This document shows positions 45,362-57,737 of a stretch of DNA of 64,000 bases, in pieces. The stretch is from Naematelia aurantialba. Taxonomy: Eukaryota; Basidiomycota; Tremellomycetes; Tremellales; Naemateliaceae. The notes under the pieces were generated by a model, which did no database searches, was not told where the DNA came from, and saw only the letters and a list, made by a program, of their open reading frames with translations. A program made the position numbers and the translations under genes. Where the stretch lies: positions 1 to 64,000 of the forward strand of contig JAKFAO010000005.1 of NCBI GenBank assembly GCA_021527695.1, given 5' to 3'. Each line of letters starts with the position of its first letter. The first letter of the stretch is position 1.

Positions 45362-46014
45362 GGTATGATGTCTCGCTCGCCCTGGTGCGATTCTTCGTGG
45401 AGAAGTTGTTTGCCTTGTTTGTCCTGGGGTATTTTGTAGAGCCGTTCCCTTTCGTGACGTTGAGTTTCAGTTTCCTCAGTGATGGATCCCAGATGCAAGA
45501 GATACTGAGCATGTGGACCATTGTCACACGTCATGTCATAAGGCTGCAAGCTCCTGCCTTGGCGTCCTGCTTTCCCAGGCCTCAGTGTTTACAAGTCACC
45601 AGATCTTGACGGGCTTCGAGGCCCGACGACTGCCCTAGGCACTTGACTACAGCGCTCGAAATAGTTTCCCAGGCCACAGACGCTGGTGTGTGGAAGCTCT
45701 GAAGACCGAAACGCCACCGATTTACCCGAGTCGTAAAGCCGTCGTGTCGTTTCAGTAAGTACTACAATATGGTCAGATCAGCATCATTCAGTCGCTGCAC
45801 AGTTGGAGTGAGTTGTTTCGTGGGCGAAGATTGAGGGACAATGAGCATATTGATCGCCTTGTGATGGATAGCGGCAGGAATAGTGGACCAAGCGCCCGGG
45901 CCTGCCTGTGATCGACCGTCGCGGATGAATTGGCACGGGTTGCAACTACGCTGCCAGAGGGCTATCATGTGCGAATCCCTCGTATAGTCTGAGTGCGGAC
46001 CCATAAACCACTTC
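45362..46014. other. Convergent intergenic region
   Basis: 653 bp lie between the sugar transporter and DAO oxidase 3' ends. No frame with a family motif and no repeat is seen. Confidence 0.4.
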
Positions 46015-47861
46015 CTATACCCCTGACTTCGTCTCCGTATTCTGGCCGACAGCGACCTGCTCAGGCTGCTTGTTGTATGGTTTTGGCGCTTGCTTGGCTC
46101 GTTCCAGCCGTTCTTCCGTGATCTCGAAGCTTCGAGGCAAGCGGTCGTCCCACTCTCCCTGGTTCAATATCTGTGTCGCCAGGGAACGAGTGCAGGTAAG
46201 GATACGAGCCATGCCGTGACCTGGAGGGCTGTTACACACACGCAGTGCCTCTAGACCCACCATGGAAAGCTACGGCGGCCCACAGTCCGGGTTGACGGGG
46301 TACTCGCCCGATCAAGGGCAGCTTGTCGCGCGAGGCCGCCATGATCCCTGCTCTTCTCAGTCGATGTCGTCGGATGAAATCTGCTGTTCTCACCTGTCCA
46401 AATTCGGTCAATCCCCTCACCTGAGGCCTGTGGCTGCCACCCATCAAACGTCTTACAGAACCAGGATCCGTAATCTGCACGGTCGTCGGCCAGGCTCAGT
46501 GTCCTGACCTACAGTCTCTAAAAGAGTCCAACACCACACTGTCGTCATCCTGTTCGTATATCTGATCCTTGGTCGCCAAACCATGTGCGACCGACATCGA
46601 CGGGCCCATGCCGCCGACGATGCCCGCATGCGGAGTCGCCATGAAATACAGCTCATTCTCGATTTCGCAAGACGTCTTGAAGCACTGTGGGCCGGAATAC
46701 GACAGGGGAGGAACAATGTGCCCGGCGTGACCGCGGTACGGGGTGATACTGTGTGGGGATCAGCGGGCGTCCTGTGCGCCACTCACTGCCCGGGCAGTCC
46801 CTTGTCCTTCTCCCAGTCGTCGGAGAAGAGATACTTGGTATATGCGTTGGTGCATACAATGACTTGACGAGCCCGTATCGTCCCCTTTTCATGACAGTCC
46901 AACGTGAAACCTTCGGATGGGGTGGTCGCTATCGATTTCACTGGAGTCCACGAATAATACCTAAAGTCTGTGGTTTGTGACGCCAGGGCAAGACGTGCCA
47001 GGGCAGTTGCCAGCTTGTGTGGATGGCATGATCCAACTTTGTACTGAATGGCCGCGAGGGCGACTTGGGTGCGCGCGAGCTAGAGGAGCATGAGTTCCAC
47101 GGTCATCCCGAGGTGCTTGCCTTTTTGGCTTCGGCGGGGTCATCGATGAAGCGAGCCGTGCGGAGGTGACAAAACTTGGAACTCTTCGTACGAGCATTCT
47201 CGAACTCCTCGAGAGCGCGACGTGCGACTTGGACAGTGTCCTTCTTGGTAGCAACTGTTTGTTCAGCCAGTAAGACGCCAACGCGCCTTACCCGCGAGAA
47301 AGTCTCCTCTCCAGAAATCAATCTCGAGCCCTTCCTCCTTGACAAGCTCTGTCGCGTAATCCAATGTATCTTGCTCATTGCTGAGGACGGCTAGAGCTTC
47401 TTCAGGGGACAGGCCAGAACCGCCCTCAGCAAGCGGCCGGACAAGACTGGGGAAAGCATATCCAGAAGCAGGCTGGACATGACCGCCATTCCGTCCGGCT
47501 GCTCATAAGCATGAATCAAAACCTGTTCACTCACTGGCTCCCGATGCGATATCCTTGGCTTCGACTAGAACGACCTTTTTGCCCTGTCCCGCCGAGCCAG
47601 GTCGAGTGAGCTGATACGCGAGTGAAGTACCTGACGTCCTCAGCATCCAGTCTCCTCGGTGTCTTTACCTGTGATCCCTCCGCCGATGATCGCAAAGTCG
47701 ACCCAGTCGGACGGAAGTGGGTCCGTTGAACCATGCTTCCAAAGAGCCGTGGGACCTCTGTTCTAAGAACACTCAGACGCAAAGCTTCAATGGCAGTTTG
47801 AACTGACCGTGGCCTGCCAGTGGGAGACTGATGAGGTGAATGGCTGGGGGAATGGAGGCAT
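46015..47861 (-). CDS. FAD-dependent oxidoreductase, DAO family (copy 2)
   Basis: A second DAO-type flavin oxidase. Start at 47861, MPPFPQPFTSSVSHWQAT, joins RGPTALWKHGSTDPLPSDW, then VDFAIIGGGITG (FAD motif) split by an intron from TSLAYQLTRPGSAGQGKKVV. VEAKDIASGASGRNGGHVQPASGY is the flavin-site segment, and EEGLEIDFWRGD follows. QVIVCTNAYTKYLF is seen in the middle. KLPLIGRVPRQPGLWAAVAFHGHGMARILTCTRSLA, read in two parts across an intron, is the conserved C-terminal region. It ends NTETKSGV at 46015. About 480 aa. The WKHGSTDPLP N-terminal extension is typical of fungal DAO oxidases. It is not close enough to the copy at 1.9-3.6 kb to be a recent duplicate. Internal exon borders between 46.5 and 47.3 kb are approximate. 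Confidence 0.84.
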
Positions 47862-48496
47862 AGCTTGGTCTCAAGAGGATCCGGATTCCTGCAGCCGTAT
47901 GCGCTATGCACAGATGAGATGAATGTGCCAGAACGACACCCACAGTGTAGGTGTGAAGCTACGACAACAGGGCTGACGACGATGCGGTCTTGTCCGTCTA
48001 TAATCATATCTCGCCACGGGATGCATGCGGGAGCCAAGGTGGAGATGGCATGACGACAATCTAAAGACCCAGGCTGGGTGCTTCAGGGTGCTTTAGGGTG
48101 GAGATCCAGAGCGAAGTCTTTGTACACCGTGGCTCGAGGGAATAGGATCGGCGGTTTTGCCTCGTCCCTGGTGTTGTCGATCCGAGTGACGTCCGTCGGT
48201 CAGAGCCTCACTGCGGGCATGTTGCACTCAAGAGGAGCGCTAGGTGGTCCACTGGCGTTGGGAAGGACGAGCGAGAGGGTGCTGGGCAGCGCTGCGCACC
48301 AAGGCCGAGTCAACCCGCCATGTTGTCCTCATGATACACACCTCATGATGCAGATGAGGCATTGTAAGATCCCATGGTCAGCTGCGGCATCGCAGGCATA
48401 TTCTCCTATCTCGCTGCAAGATCAAGAACCCTGGATGGCACCGTCAGTCCGTCAAGAGCCACGGACGTCGCACTAGGCACCAGACGTGGATAGGCT
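47862..48496. other. Intergenic region, promoter of DAO copy 2
   Basis: 635 bp lie between same-strand genes. A direct short repeat, GGTGCTTCAGGGTGCTTTAGGGTGGA, sits near 48077-48101. Nothing else is recognised. Confidence 0.4.
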
Positions 48497-49580
48497 CTAC
48501 AAGAACCTCGCCGTCGCCTTCATGGCAACCCGCCCATCCTGAGCGGCGACCATTTCCAGACATGGCTCAGCCGCTGCATCCTTCACTTTCCAGCCGCTGA
48601 TCAGGGAGACCGAGCGATCCGTGTACATGGGATTCGTTGCTCTGTAGTCAAAGTGCGCCAATTTTCGCTGGACAGCCCTGCCCGCCTTGTCGGCGAGTTC
48701 GATCAGGAGCGTAGCTGTCAGAGGTCCATGCAAGACCAGATCGGGGTGACCTTCGACGGAGCGTGTCCACTCGCGATCGTAGTGTATACGATGGCCGTTG
48801 AAGGTCAATGCTGAATACCGGAAGAGTAGCGGAGGCGTCGGAACAAAGGAGAAGGTGGTGGGATCCTGGATCTGCACCTCGGAAGCTCCTGGGACACGCT
48901 GTTAGGGGTGGGCGACAGCAGGAATGCACATTGGGCAACTCACGCTGTGCTCTTGCCCTGACCTGCTCGTTCTGCTCTTTCACTTCTTGCCGAAACACAT
49001 GTGTTCTCATCTCCCGGACCGCCCACTGCTCCTCATCCGTCGAGGTACCAGGATACAAGTCGCGCTGCTGATGCACAAAAATCATGCCACTCTTGTACTC
49101 TGCTCTGGGTACCGTGACGGTCTGGGAGACAGTCGAGCCAAGTGTCAGCGGTCGACCACTCCATTGCATGGTACCTCCAGCCCACATCCGATGCAGGTAC
49201 GGGCTGGGTGCGTTGTACTCCTATCTCAAGTCAGAGACATGCCATGCGGAGCGACGTACAGGAGAGGACCCATCCTCCGCTAAATCTCTCAGCATGGTTT
49301 CGGGCTGAAAGTAGACGAGGTGATGACCCTTGGGGAGGGCATCGCCCTCCTTGAGGTGTATTTCCGAGAGGTCCTGACGGGTAGGCAGCGTTCGCTGCAG
49401 CTGAGCCGCACGCGTTATGTCTAGGAAATCGGTGGAGCAGAGGGGTCTGCGCGACGTCAAGGCTGAGATCCACGCGAGAATGCTGTGTGATGGTTCACTG
49501 GAAGCTGAGTATGACTCGAGTGACCCGACGGGGAGACACCCTGCTCGCTTCAGTACCGCCAGTGTGGATGGCAACACCAT
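48497..49580 (-). CDS. MaoC/HTD2-like hydroxyacyl-thioester dehydratase or C4-acyl-CoA hydratase
   Basis: Hot-dog-fold hydratase of the Htd2/mesaconyl-CoA hydratase group. The proposed start at 49580 gives MVLPSTLAVLKRAGCL, which is compatible with a mitochondrial presequence. ILAWISALTSRRPLCSTDFL and DITRAAQLQRTLPTRQDL follow, then HLVYFQPETMLRDLAEDG. RMWAGGTMQWSGRPLTLGSTV and FVHQQRDLYPG match the N-terminal hot-dog half. FRYSALTFNGHRIHYDREW carries the hydratase-site His/Asp pattern, and HPDLVLHGPLTATLLIELA is the partner motif. It ends VAMKATARFL at TAG. About 330 aa with two or three introns. Fungal members serve mitochondrial type II fatty-acid synthesis or acyl-CoA breakdown. The 5' end is uncertain because other open exons lie just upstream. 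Confidence 0.78.
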
Positions 49581-49946
49581 GTCCAGGCTGATCGTCTACC
49601 TCTGCCGGTTCTACATCAGAGGAATGACTATCCATGCAACGTTGCATTGAGACCAACGAACCATTCACCAGGCCTGATGGCATTTCGGTGTTCGCCGGAT
49701 CCTCCAGGTTGCTCGTATACTGACCGACGGCTGTTTGTCGTTGTCTCTCTCGCTCGCTCACTCGCCTCCCGCTCCCAGTCTGCTGCCATGGCGGAGCTCT
49801 GATCGATGCGCAGCGCCATGTCACGGAAGGAACTTGGGCAAGTCAGCCATCGAGAGATTGGTAAATTACGTAATGAATATGAACTGAACGTTATATACAG
49901 CAGTCTTTATGCGTCTCTTTAGTTTTTGTGTAAACCTACAGCTGCC
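49581..49946. promoter_or_regulatory. Divergent promoter, HTD2-like / CDC123
   Basis: 366 bp lie between divergent starts. The HTD2 side contains minus-strand open frames (from about 49819) that could be a 5' exon of the hydratase. I could not find a join that improves the protein. Confidence 0.4.
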
Positions 49947-51288
49947 ATGCCCGTCCCTCTGCCTGAAGCCTCAGCAGTCGACGTCTATCCGCAACTGTCT
50001 AGGGAAGCGATAGAAGCAGCGAGAACATCCGCATGGTACCCCTCATTCTCACGCCTCTCCCTGCCGTCGGTTTGCATCGATATCGACGAGTCTGGCGAAC
50101 GCGAAGCATTCCTCGAGGTCAGTGTGACCTCGTGCGGGTCCAACCGGATTTGTCCCAAAAGCTGAGCTTCTTGTGGGCAGTAGTGGCTGGATGCCGACTC
50201 TATCTTCCTGCCTCAAGATAGTGACGCAATGGGTGAGGTGTCTCTGGGACCCGCCACGTCAAGTCGACGGCGATCTGCATCTGTAACGTCCACCGAATCC
50301 GCGGGGTCGTCGAGCGGCTCAAGCGCGCTCTCAGCGCCGGTGTATCACCTACCGCGTCTCAACGACGCTATCAGGGCGGTCGTCGCCAGATACGGGGCGG
50401 TATTCCCCAAGCTCAACTGGACGAGTCCCAAGGTGCGATTTCCATTGGCTGGGTTTGTACGCCGGCTGATGAGTCTGAACAAACCAGGATGCGGCCTTCA
50501 TACTCCCTCAAACGGCACATGGGCCCTTATACTGCACCTCGCCAGCGGACGTGTACCTCCTGCTCAAATCGAGTGATTACATTCCCCACGACCTCGACGT
50601 GGTCAGTGCATTTGCGGGGAGCGACGACACAATGTCGGATCATGCCGGCCTCAAGATGGAGCTTGTACTGAAGAAGCATGTCAGCATCCAGCCCGCACGG
50701 GAGTTTAGGTGTTTTGTCAGATCCAACACCCTTATCGGTACGGCTGTTCCCTTTACGCTGGATGATGGGGCACAAGGCTCACGGGCGCAGCAATATCACA
50801 ACGCGATCCAAATTACTACGAACACTTGCAGGGCGACGAGGTCCGAGACGATATATGCAATACCATCAGAGCCTTCTGGGAAGACGAGATCTGGGACGTA
50901 TACGCTGGAGGACCAGATTGTGAGTCTCAAACCATGAGCTGTGCTCCACTGCTGACGACATGCAGACGTGTTCGATTTGTACTTGTCAACGGACCACACA
51001 TCCGCACTGATCCTCGATTTCCAACCCTACCGCCCATCCACCGACCCGCTCCTCTTCACCTATCCCGAGCTGCGCGATATACTGGAAACCTCACGGAATG
51101 GCTCTGATGACCGGCCGAGATTGCCCATTCTCAAAGTCATCGACTCGGCATCACATCCGCATGCCAGTCGAAATGCGCCGGTTCATGGATCCAGCATGAT
51201 GCCCATCGAGATGATGGAGTTGAGCGAGGGAAGGAGCTTGGCAGATTTTGCGTCTGCTTTTGAGAGCTCTGTCAGAGGTGCAATGTGA
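49947..51288 (+). CDS. CDC123: Cdc123/D123 family, eIF2 assembly chaperone
   Basis: Conserved ATP-grasp-like protein that helps join the alpha and gamma subunits of translation factor eIF2. The start at 49947 gives MPVPLPEASAVDVYPQLSRE. W-Y-P-S-F-S and CIDIDESGEREAFLEWLDADSIFLP are followed by a Ser-rich low-complexity loop. VYHLPRLNDAIRAVVARYGAVFPKLNWTSPKDAAFI in two exons, LKSSDYIPHDLD, LVLKKHVSIQPAREFRCFVRSNTLI and AISQRDPNYYEHLQGDEVRDDI are family hallmarks, as is YVFDLYLSTDHTSALILDFQPY. It ends with a long Ser-poor tail to RGAM. About 390 aa, with five or six introns. It is an essential gene in yeasts and marks the start of the core-gene part of the window. Confidence 0.9.
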
Positions 51289-51531
51289 AATGGAGTCTGA
51301 GCACTTGTCGAGTGAATCAGTCTCACTCTATGTACAGCAGCATGTTGAGCAGCACAATGAATCCGACTGGCATTGCAAAACATAGTTGATCAAGACTTCT
51401 TCGCCTACGAACCTTGAACGAACGCTGTGGAGGGATTATTTCCGTCGGTTCGAGGTTTTCTGCTGTCCGATTTATGGTTTCTGCAGTTTGTTGCAGACTA
51501 CACCTCTTGACATGTATCAATAGTCACAGTC

Positions 51532-53468
51532 ATGTTGGAGCCCTCTGCTCTAGCCGCCGAGCTCATCCCGAGCTCGTTCCTACCACATCTTCCGCGCTCG
51601 CAGACGACCTTGTACCCTATCGGCGTCCATGACATCCTCGCTCATATTTTGGTCTTGCGGACCCTCTACCTGCCACCGATACATGGGGGTTTCCTGGTGG
51701 ACGAGCGCGACGTCGGTCCCGCGTGTGAGAGAGTCGCGCCTCTGAGGGCCGGCAGCTCGCGAGACGGATTGAACGGGCGCGCCAGTGCTGGTCTTTGCGC
51801 GACCTTGGAGGGCCTGGGGCTGGAATTGGACGGCGACGGCGTAGCTTCGAGCACCAGCTGGTCGCCCGCTGCGGTCGTCCATGCATACGCGGACGAGGAG
51901 GACGAGGACGAGGTATTTGGTCTGGAGGAGGAAGACGACGAGAATCAGGAGGCGCCGAGCGCTCATCTCGATCCGTTTGAACGAGAGTGGGCAGAGAAGT
52001 GGCTCAACGGGGTGGTGCGGAGATCGCAAGGATGGCTCGAGGAGCACGACGGTGACGACGACGATCGGACCGAGGATGTGCGGGTGCGGCATAGAGACGT
52101 TGAAGCGGTACTGCGGGAGGCAACGGCGGTACTCGCCATGATGGCCGGGACGAGTGGTGAGCAGTCTCGTTGAGGGGGCTTTCTTGGCGCCGCATGATGC
52201 CTCACGATGCCTGACGTCGCCAGCTGCTGGCTCCCTCACCCGGCACCTGCTGTTCCCTGTCGACCCCGCACTGTCCCCTGCGCTTCGCACGTTGACCGCG
52301 CTGCCTATGGACCCGAACTTGTCGCCCGAGACGACGACGTTTCTCAAGTCGCTCGCGCGGTCTCCTGCCTCCCCGGTGGATGGCTTTCTCCGCCGATCCA
52401 ACGCGTCCTACTCGCCTGAAGAGGGCCATGCGTTCTCGCGCAGGCGCTCAAGTACCGTCCGATCGGATATCTCGACGTCGCCCGAGACCGGGCTCCCACC
52501 TCGGGGTCGTAGGCGGCGGAAACGCCGGCCGGCCATTCCGGTGCTCTTGCACGATGCACCCATGGCAGATCATCTCAGTGTCGGCGTGCAGACTTGGGGG
52601 AGCGCAATCCTGCTGGGGCGACAGATGGCACTTCGTCCTGCCGACTTTGGGCTCTTTGCAGATGGAGACGGGCCACACGGCGTCCGTGTGCTGGAGCTTG
52701 GTGCTGGCACTGGCTTACTGTCTATCCTCTGCCGAAAGCTGCTCGATCTGCACGCGTCGCACCAGCTCGACAGAGGACTCAGAGCCGATCCCGGCCTGGT
52801 GGTCGCAACCGACTTTCATCCCGACGTGCTGGCGAATCTCAAGATTTGCGTAGATCTCAACTTTCAGCCTCGTGTCGTGGATACCATTCAGAGTGCAACA
52901 GACACATCACCAGACTCTGGCATTCATATCGCAAAGCTGGACTGGACCACGTTCCCCTCTTTCATGGCTGACAAAGTCGGGGATGAGGACATGGCGCGTT
53001 TCGTGAACGAGCCCTTTGACCTGGTCTTGGCCAGCGACTGTGTGTACGATCCAACACACGCTGAGATGTTGCGCCAGGTGGCGGCATGGGTCCTGCGGTT
53101 GCCTGATCCAGATATCAAAGGCGATAGCGGGGGCACGATGGTGAGTCAGCTGTCGTTGCGTCAATCACACAGCTGAAACAAATTAGCATATCCTCTCGCC
53201 CCTCCGTCCGACATTTACACCCGAACTCGAATCAATCGACAAGCACTTCCCGAGACTCTCTACGTACCCGCCTCTTCCTGTCCGTCAGGGCGCTCTTGTA
53301 GACGGAGGATCAGTGCCTCTCGAGCTGCAAGGTGAAGGGCTTGGCCGGAACTCAGCATTGAAGCTTGGGGTCAGAGGTGAGGGCAAGCGGGGCGTCAAAG
53401 GCCGCAAAGGGGAAGGACGAGTAGACGAAGTTGCAGGCTACTGGTGGTGGGAAGTTGGCTGGGGCTGA
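51532..53468 (+). CDS. Seven-beta-strand protein-lysine methyltransferase (Methyltransf_16 / EFM2-like)
   Basis: S-adenosylmethionine-dependent methyltransferase of the group that methylates translation factors and other proteins. The N-terminal half contains an acidic run (residues ~120-145, DEEDEDEVFG). A basic segment RGRRRRKRRPAIP precedes the catalytic domain, which reads VGVQTWGSAILLGRQMAL, then motif I VLELGAGTGLLSILCRK. VVATDFHPDVLANLKIC is the acidic loop/motif II, and FDLVLASDCVYDPTHAEMLRQV is motif IV. The last exon adds HILSPLRPTFTPELESID and ends YWWWEVGWG at TGA 53466-53468. About 620 aa, two introns, high GC. The large minus-strand frame over the same DNA is a shadow. The exact substrate is unknown. 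Confidence 0.85.
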
Positions 53469-53630
53469 GAGGCCACGACGCGCAGATTTGGTAGAAACTC
53501 CAGATCACGTATCACGACATCACGACACCATGACAAGACAGGTCGTTCTTCTCAGCTTGGACGTCATAAGTTGCGAGCGTTGCTAGATGCCCAGAATGAG
53601 ATGCCCAGAAGTGTCATGCCTCTTGTTATA

Positions 53631-56600
53631 TCAAAAGACGTCCCCAGCCAATGGACAGTCTGCAGTGTCATGTCCAGTCGACTGTTCCATGCGTCAGCGG
53701 GAACAACGGTCAGGTGTAAGCCAGATCTTACCTCGCAATCCGCACACCATTTGCCCGTCTTGCCCTTGCCCGCCAGAGGACTCGGTCGCTCTTGGCTCTC
53801 GTGAGACACTTCTCCGTCACCCAATGAGTTTCCTGCAAAGATTGGACACGCGTTCAGGTCGTGCGCCCCTTCACACAGCTCACACCGATCAATCCCATTT
53901 GACTCGATCGTAGCCGTCGAGCCGTTCCGCGAGTGTGTGGACGCAGACCCTGTAGAGACGCTATCTCTGGCAGATGACAGTTGGGCAGGGAACGAGGTCG
54001 ACTTGAGCCGGAGCGTGGTGATTTCGCGTTCGAGCTCGCTAAGTTGGGTCTCAAGCTCGGCTTCGCGGTAAATTTTGCTTTCGATAAGCGCTTCCAATTC
54101 CGATACCTCTCGATTCAGCTACCACCGGATCAGCAACCGACGTCTCAGATCCAAGGATACTGACGTCGTGGATAGTGCCAAGGTGAGTTTGTATCAGACC
54201 GCGGAGCTCGGCCACCTCCTTGCCGTCTCCACCACCACTTGCAAGCTCTTCCATCAACTTGACCTCTTCCTTGAGGCTCGACACCTCCTCCAGTGCAGCT
54301 TGAAGATTGTCTTTCAGCGTGGCATTCTCCGCAGAGAGGTCTTGAATGATATGCTGGAAACCTCGCAAGCGTTTATCAGCGTCCTCAGATGTGCTCCCGG
54401 TGGAGACACGACTGCGACGGCCCGTGGATGCTTCCGGGGTCGCTCGAGATGCACCGGTTTCGACGGCAGCTTGCAGCTACGTTCAGTCAGCTTGGAATCG
54501 GTCGAGGTTCAACAGCAACCTACCGTAGACACAGTATTTTCCAGTGATGTGATCTTTGACTCGAGAGCGGGAACAGGCTCAGCAGCCTCTTTGAGCTGGA
54601 CAGTCAGCCACGCAGCATGTTCACGAGGCTTACTATCACGAGCTGCGCCTCGAGTGACGAGACTTTCTCGTCGAGAGCCGCTGCTCGTTCTTCCGCCTCA
54701 GCGAGCTTTAGTTCTTTCTTCTTGAGTTGTATGATCTCCGCCTCTCGTTCGGCCAAAGTCTTCTCGATCGCTGCTGCCGCCTGCAATGCCGACCGCATGC
54801 TCGCTGCTTCCTATCGAAGATCAGTCTTGTCTCGGGGATCAACACTCACGACCGCCTCGGCTCTCAACGCTTCCACGTCCGCCCTTGCTCCTTCGAGAGC
54901 ACCTCGATTCTCCTTGAGAGCTCCTTCCAGCTCTCCAATTCTTCCTTTGGCTCCATGGGCTTGTTCGTTCAGCTTCTTGATCTCTTCGCGCAACTCTTTC
55001 ACCATGCTTTGCACTGTCTTTTCCGCTTCCCTTGCCCGTTCCACTCTTGCCTTCCAACTCTCCTCATCTTTCTCCGCCTGTCCGCGCACCTCGTCGAGCT
55101 CTTCTTCGAGGTTGCTCAGCTTGTTCTGCAGATGCTTCATCTGGGCGGTGAGAGTCTCGTTGTCGATCTCCGCAGCTGTAACCAGATGAGGTGATATCGG
55201 GGCTGGTTGAGCGGCAGATTCCTCTTTGATCTTTTGAAGCTTCTCCTCCAGCGATCGATTCCGGTCTTCCAGAGTGCGAATTCTATCTTCATAGTCGTAC
55301 TGCTTGGTCTCGTACAACTGAATGGTGTCCTAGAGAGGCAATAAGTAAGAGCGCCTGCGAAGATCCTGGCACTCACATGTCCAGCTTGTGTCAGATCCTC
55401 CACCAGGCTTCGGAGCTCGCCCATTTCGGTTTCCGCCTCGATCGCCCTCAACTCCATCTTGGCAATCTCAGCCTTTTTCGCCTCCATACCAGCCTCGAGC
55501 TCTCCTGCTGTACGCTCCATAATGACCTTGATCTCCCGTCGCAGCTCTGCAAGCTCGTTTTCTTTCTCCTCAAGATCTGCGTTCAACTTGCCATGCTGAC
55601 CTTCTAACTCCTCGGCAAGCCTAGACGCATCAGCGGCGTCTGCCTGACTGGCATTCAGCTGATGTCGAAGTGCATCGACTTCCTCCTTGACCCGGTCGAT
55701 TTCAGCTTTCAAAGCTTCCGTGCGATGGGCTTCCTCCGCATTCGGTCTTGAAGCCAGTTGATCTTCCAATTCAGCATTAAGTGCCTGGAGCTCTTTGATT
55801 TCTTCCTCCAACTGCATCTGTTGGGCGTTGACAGCTCTGCTGATGTTGCCCGGACTAGGGGGTGGAGGCATCATATCATGCGCTGTACTAGCTCTCGGGC
55901 CCCTGGCGCGCGGCGTAATGAGCGAGTTCCCCAGACTCTGTCGAGAGTTTCGAATGGGAGTAACGCCAGTCATTGACATACGCGGGGCTTTTGGAGTGGT
56001 TGCAGTGCTGGCAGTCAACCCTCGGCTCGAAGCATTCAGAAACACAGCTTTGTTTGAATCGAGCTGTTTAGCGGTCATTCCCACATATTTGCTCGCACGA
56101 GACCCCGCAGTGATTCTATTGGCCGCCAGCGTCGAGTTGGATGCAGTGCTATTGCCGAGCAAGGACTTTTGAGGCACCGAGTCATCCTCTAGATGCAGGC
56201 GATCGGCCACACTACCGTGAACTGCTGTTGAGACCGAACGTCCTGAACGCCGAGGGGTGGTAGTTGACGGTCGCAGTTCTCGCGATGGTGTCGCTCTTCC
56301 GGAAGGTGTCGCTCGGCCCGAGACGGAATGAGAGGCTTGTGACGAGGCAAAGGAGCGGTGGGAAGAGGCGACAGACGCCGGTCGCGATGGTCCCGAAGTC
56401 GGTGGAGACAACTTGGAAGCCAGAACGAAGACACCACACATGGGCGAGCAAGAAAAGTAAGATACTCTGCGGGTGATGAGCATGGGTTGTGGGAGTGCAG
56501 AAGAGAGAATCATACCCATCAATGCTGCCGTCGTTCTTTCCCTTGCCGGCAAAGCCCCCTTCGAGTTCTACCCCGGCCCAAACTCCCTCCTTGAAATTTG

Positions 56601-57204
56601 TTGGTCCCATGAAACGCAACGTTCCCTCCATACCCAAACTCTGCATTCTCACTCGGTCGCCCACAACCGGCAGAAATTTTGCATAGTCTCCGACAGTTGA
56701 CGCGCGGGATTCTGGTCGGCGAGCATATGGTGTAGTCGAGGTCGTCGAAGAAGCTACGGAAGTCCTTCTAGGAGTGACAAAGCTGCTCGGAGCAGTCGTC
56801 GACGCAGCCAACGAAGACCGACCGGCTAGACTCGGACGCGGTCGAGCTGCCGCAGGCGTGGTCGGAGCACCCATTCCCAGTGCTGAGGGCGTTCGAGGCC
56901 GCATAGCGGGCGTTCGAGGTGGCGCCAGTCCTTGCGAGGCACCGAGATGAGACGTCGAGGCAGCTTGTGTTGGCGTGTCAGGATCACTGATCTGGGCTTC
57001 GAAGGTTGATTTGCGCATGCTGCTTGGAGGTCGCACACGAAGCGCCTCTTGAAGTGCTGCGTCCATCGCCTCATCGTGGCTGGAAGAATGAGAGACCTGA
57101 GCGGGTCCGAGAGACGATCTCGGCCGCCGATGGGTAGGAGTAGGAATTCCGGTCGATGGGGTCACTGAACGACCGGGAGTCGATAGTGTGGGTAGTCGCG
57201 ACAT
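53631..57204 (-). CDS. BIK1: CLIP-170/Bik1-type microtubule plus-end protein (CAP-Gly, coiled coil, zinc knuckles)
   Basis: Cytoskeletal +TIP that tracks growing microtubule ends. The N-terminal ~180 residues are Ser/Thr/Pro/Arg-rich and disordered. The CAP-Gly domain reads VGDRVRMQSLGMEGTLRFMG, GVWAGVELEGGFAGKGKNDGSIDG and, after an intron, VSYFSCSPMCGVFVLASKL, with the GKNDG motif intact. A second Ser-rich linker follows. A coiled coil of several hundred residues (about 55.8 kb down to 54.1 kb) is interrupted by many small introns. The C-terminus has two zinc knuckles: CELCEGAHDLNAC and CADCESTGHDTADC, the latter rebuilt over the last intron; these bind p150/dynactin or EB1 in CLIP-170. It ends GDVF at TGA 53631-53633. 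Around 1,050 aa. Only one CAP-Gly copy, as in yeast Bik1, versus two in animals. Confidence 0.88.
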
Positions 57205-57737
57205 GTTGAGAGCCTACCTTGCTGGGTCCGGCTCTGGCCAGTCCAGACTTTAGACTCGATCCGCGCCCCACAGACCGCCTGGGGCGACCGATACGGTGCG
57301 TTGTCGGCCGTCCTCGAACGGTGCAGGTATTGACACCTTATGATTTGGGAATGCACGACAGAGAACTTGCTTCCAACTTGTGATTTTTGTTGACAACCCA
57401 CCAACGCGCCAAGCTGCACGCCTAGCAGGACAAACAGATAGGCACGCTATGAGCTATGGTCTCCGCGAGCCTATCTTGTCTTGCGCTCTCCCACGGTCGT
57501 TCCTCCCGTCCCCCCCCGTGTGTCGTCGTCAGTGTAAAGGTCTCTTTGTCGCACCCATGGCCAGAGCTCATCGACTGTGACTCGATATCTTGCCATTGTT
57601 CACATAACATCTGTCAACCACACCCTCGCGACCTACAACTCATTTCTCTCCGCTCAAGGAGCGACTATACTGAACGAGCGACGCCTTCTGCCCTTGTTGA
57701 CGATCGCCACGCGACCACTGGAGAGCTTTCGATAACC
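57205..57737. promoter_or_regulatory. Divergent promoter, CLIP-170-like / vWA protein
   Basis: 533 bp lie between divergent starts. A GATAGGC string and a CCGCGAG near 57435-57470 are unremarkable. No operator is called. Confidence 0.35.

Noticed and set aside
1946..47861. The two DAO oxidase genes as a recent duplication
   Set aside because: They share only family-level motifs. N-termini and intron positions differ, and the microexon is seen in only one.
51580..52401. Long minus-strand frame (273 codons) under the methyltransferase
   Set aside because: It is a GC-driven shadow. The plus strand has a complete methyltransferase with intact motifs.
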